Positions 5,777 through 6,044 of a stretch of 6,044 nt of DNA are shown piece after piece. Made by a program: the position numbers and the translations under genes. Each line of letters begins with the position of its first letter. Positions within the stretch are counted from its first letter, which is position 1. Below the pieces are notes generated by a model. It was not told where the DNA came from. It was given only the letters and a program-made list of their open reading frames with translations, and searched no databases. Source of the DNA: Flavobacteriales bacterium UBA1958 (GTDB lineage Bacteria > Bacteroidota > Bacteroidia > Flavobacteriales_D > Sanyastnellaceae); contig DDEI01000077.1 in NCBI GenBank assembly GCA_002336675.1, forward strand, positions 2,771 to 8,814, written 5' to 3'.

Positions 5777-5807
5777 TAGAAAATTATTAAGTACGTTTGT
5801 GCTATGA
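5742..5807 (+). CDS. Possible 21-residue micro-ORF 2, overlapping the lipoprotein start
   Basis: ATG at 5742 opens 21 codons (starting MSGPYGPKFELFRK, ending STFVL). Its TGA (5805-5807) overlaps the lipoprotein ATG in a second ATGA junction, the layout of translational coupling. The frame is open further upstream to 5685, without another ATG. There the previous repeat unit reads SGPLRSNFEL, a peptide-level copy of SGPYGPKFEL, with three codons differing only at a silent position. There is no ribosome-binding sequence or known homologue, so it may not be translated. Confidence 0.22.
   Translation: MSGPYGPKFELFRKLLSTFVL
5792..5799 (+). promoter_or_regulatory. Putative -7 element abutting the last lipoprotein start
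   Basis: TACGTTTG matches TAnnTTTG exactly and ends four bases before the ATG at 5804. No TTG/TTTG was seen at the -33 distance. If it works, the mRNA would be leaderless or nearly so; the alternative is the promoter at 5642-5672. Confidence 0.4.
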
Positions 5808-6044
5808 AAAAAATAACTTATAGTTTTATAATATTATCAATTATATTTTTTGGATGTAAAAAGGAGGAAGGCATAATTGTAGAAGAACCGATTGAAGATA
5901 TAACTGGATATAACATGCTGCTAATGGGGCATAGTTTCTTCAAACCGTATGCCAATAGAATAGGAGAAATAGCAATAGATGCTGGATTCGTCAATCATAC
6001 CCAAACTTTTGTTTTTGAAGGAGGATCCAATGGTTTACCCATCA
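5804..6044 (+). CDS. Lipoprotein with SGNH-hydrolase-like N-terminus (cut by window end)
   Basis: The visible 80 codons begin with a lipoprotein signal, MKKITYSFIILSIIFFGC, with the lipidated cysteine at residue 18. CKKEEG follows, similar to the charged lysine/acid signal that sends Bacteroidetes lipoproteins to the cell surface. After a short acidic linker comes YNMLLMGHSFFKPYANRIGEIAIDAGF (residues 36-62). The hydrophobic strand followed by GHSF resembles block I of SGNH/GDSL-type hydrolases (GNSF in many relatives), where the serine is the nucleophile. That would make it a surface esterase or deacetylase, but blocks II, III and V are beyond the window, so the assignment is tentative. FEGGSNGLPI ends the visible part. 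ATG at 5804 directly precedes the signal peptide. The start overlaps the stop of micro-ORF 2 and the region upstream carries the 33-bp repeats. Confidence 0.8.
   Translation, partial: MKKITYSFIILSIIFFGCKKEEGIIVEEPIEDITGYNMLLMGHSFFKPYANRIGEIAIDAGFVNHTQTFVFEGGSNGLPI

Noticed and set aside
5678..5780. Possible tRNA or tRNA fragment because of TTCGA motifs
   Set aside because: TTCGAAC and TTCGAGC recall a T-loop, but there is no T-stem, acceptor stem or anticodon arm on either strand.

Overview
This is a low-GC window that looks like a chromosomal segment of a Bacteroidetes bacterium, probably of the Cytophagales type (the order is a guess). The signs are TAnnTTTG-type -7 promoter elements in front of several genes, no Shine-Dalgarno sequences, two lipoprotein genes with short signal peptides, a secreted protein with a carboxypeptidase-like regulatory domain, and the pairing of a long-loop 2[4Fe-4S] ferredoxin with a LuxC-type acyl-CoA reductase.

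Layout. Positions 1-281 (minus) hold the N-terminal part of an exported protein of unknown function. A clear intrinsic terminator (322-351, minus) separates it from the ferredoxin gene (377-724, minus). The ferredoxin is divergent from the acyl-CoA reductase gene (818-1870, plus), and the two -7 elements lie face to face in about 20 bp. An unidentified lipoprotein gene follows (1972-3150, plus), preceded by a 14-bp perfect palindrome. It converges on a secreted carboxypeptidase-regulatory-domain protein (3226-3885, minus), which lies downstream of prfC, encoding peptide chain release factor 3 (3975-5570, minus). The last gene, cut by the window edge, is a lipoprotein with an SGNH-hydrolase-like start (5804 onward, plus).

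How the genes work together. No single pathway covers the window. The ferredoxin and acyl-CoA reductase are the best candidates for a functional pair (redox and fatty-acyl metabolism). prfC is a translation housekeeping gene. The remaining genes encode cell-envelope proteins of unknown role.

The least ordinary part is 5642-5807, between prfC and the last lipoprotein gene. It holds a degenerate 33-bp tandem repeat with alternating GACC/GGTC blocks that can form mutually exclusive hairpins. It also holds two tiny ORFs of 22 and 21 codons, joined to each other and to the lipoprotein gene by ATGA stop/start overlaps, behind a plausible promoter. It could be a leader or attenuator, a pair of coupled micro-proteins, or an interspersed genomic repeat. 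The sequence alone does not decide.

No rRNA, tRNA, CRISPR array, insertion sequence or phage gene was seen. No gene-free stretch exceeds 300 bases. Promoters and small ORFs were called by eye and have not been tested.
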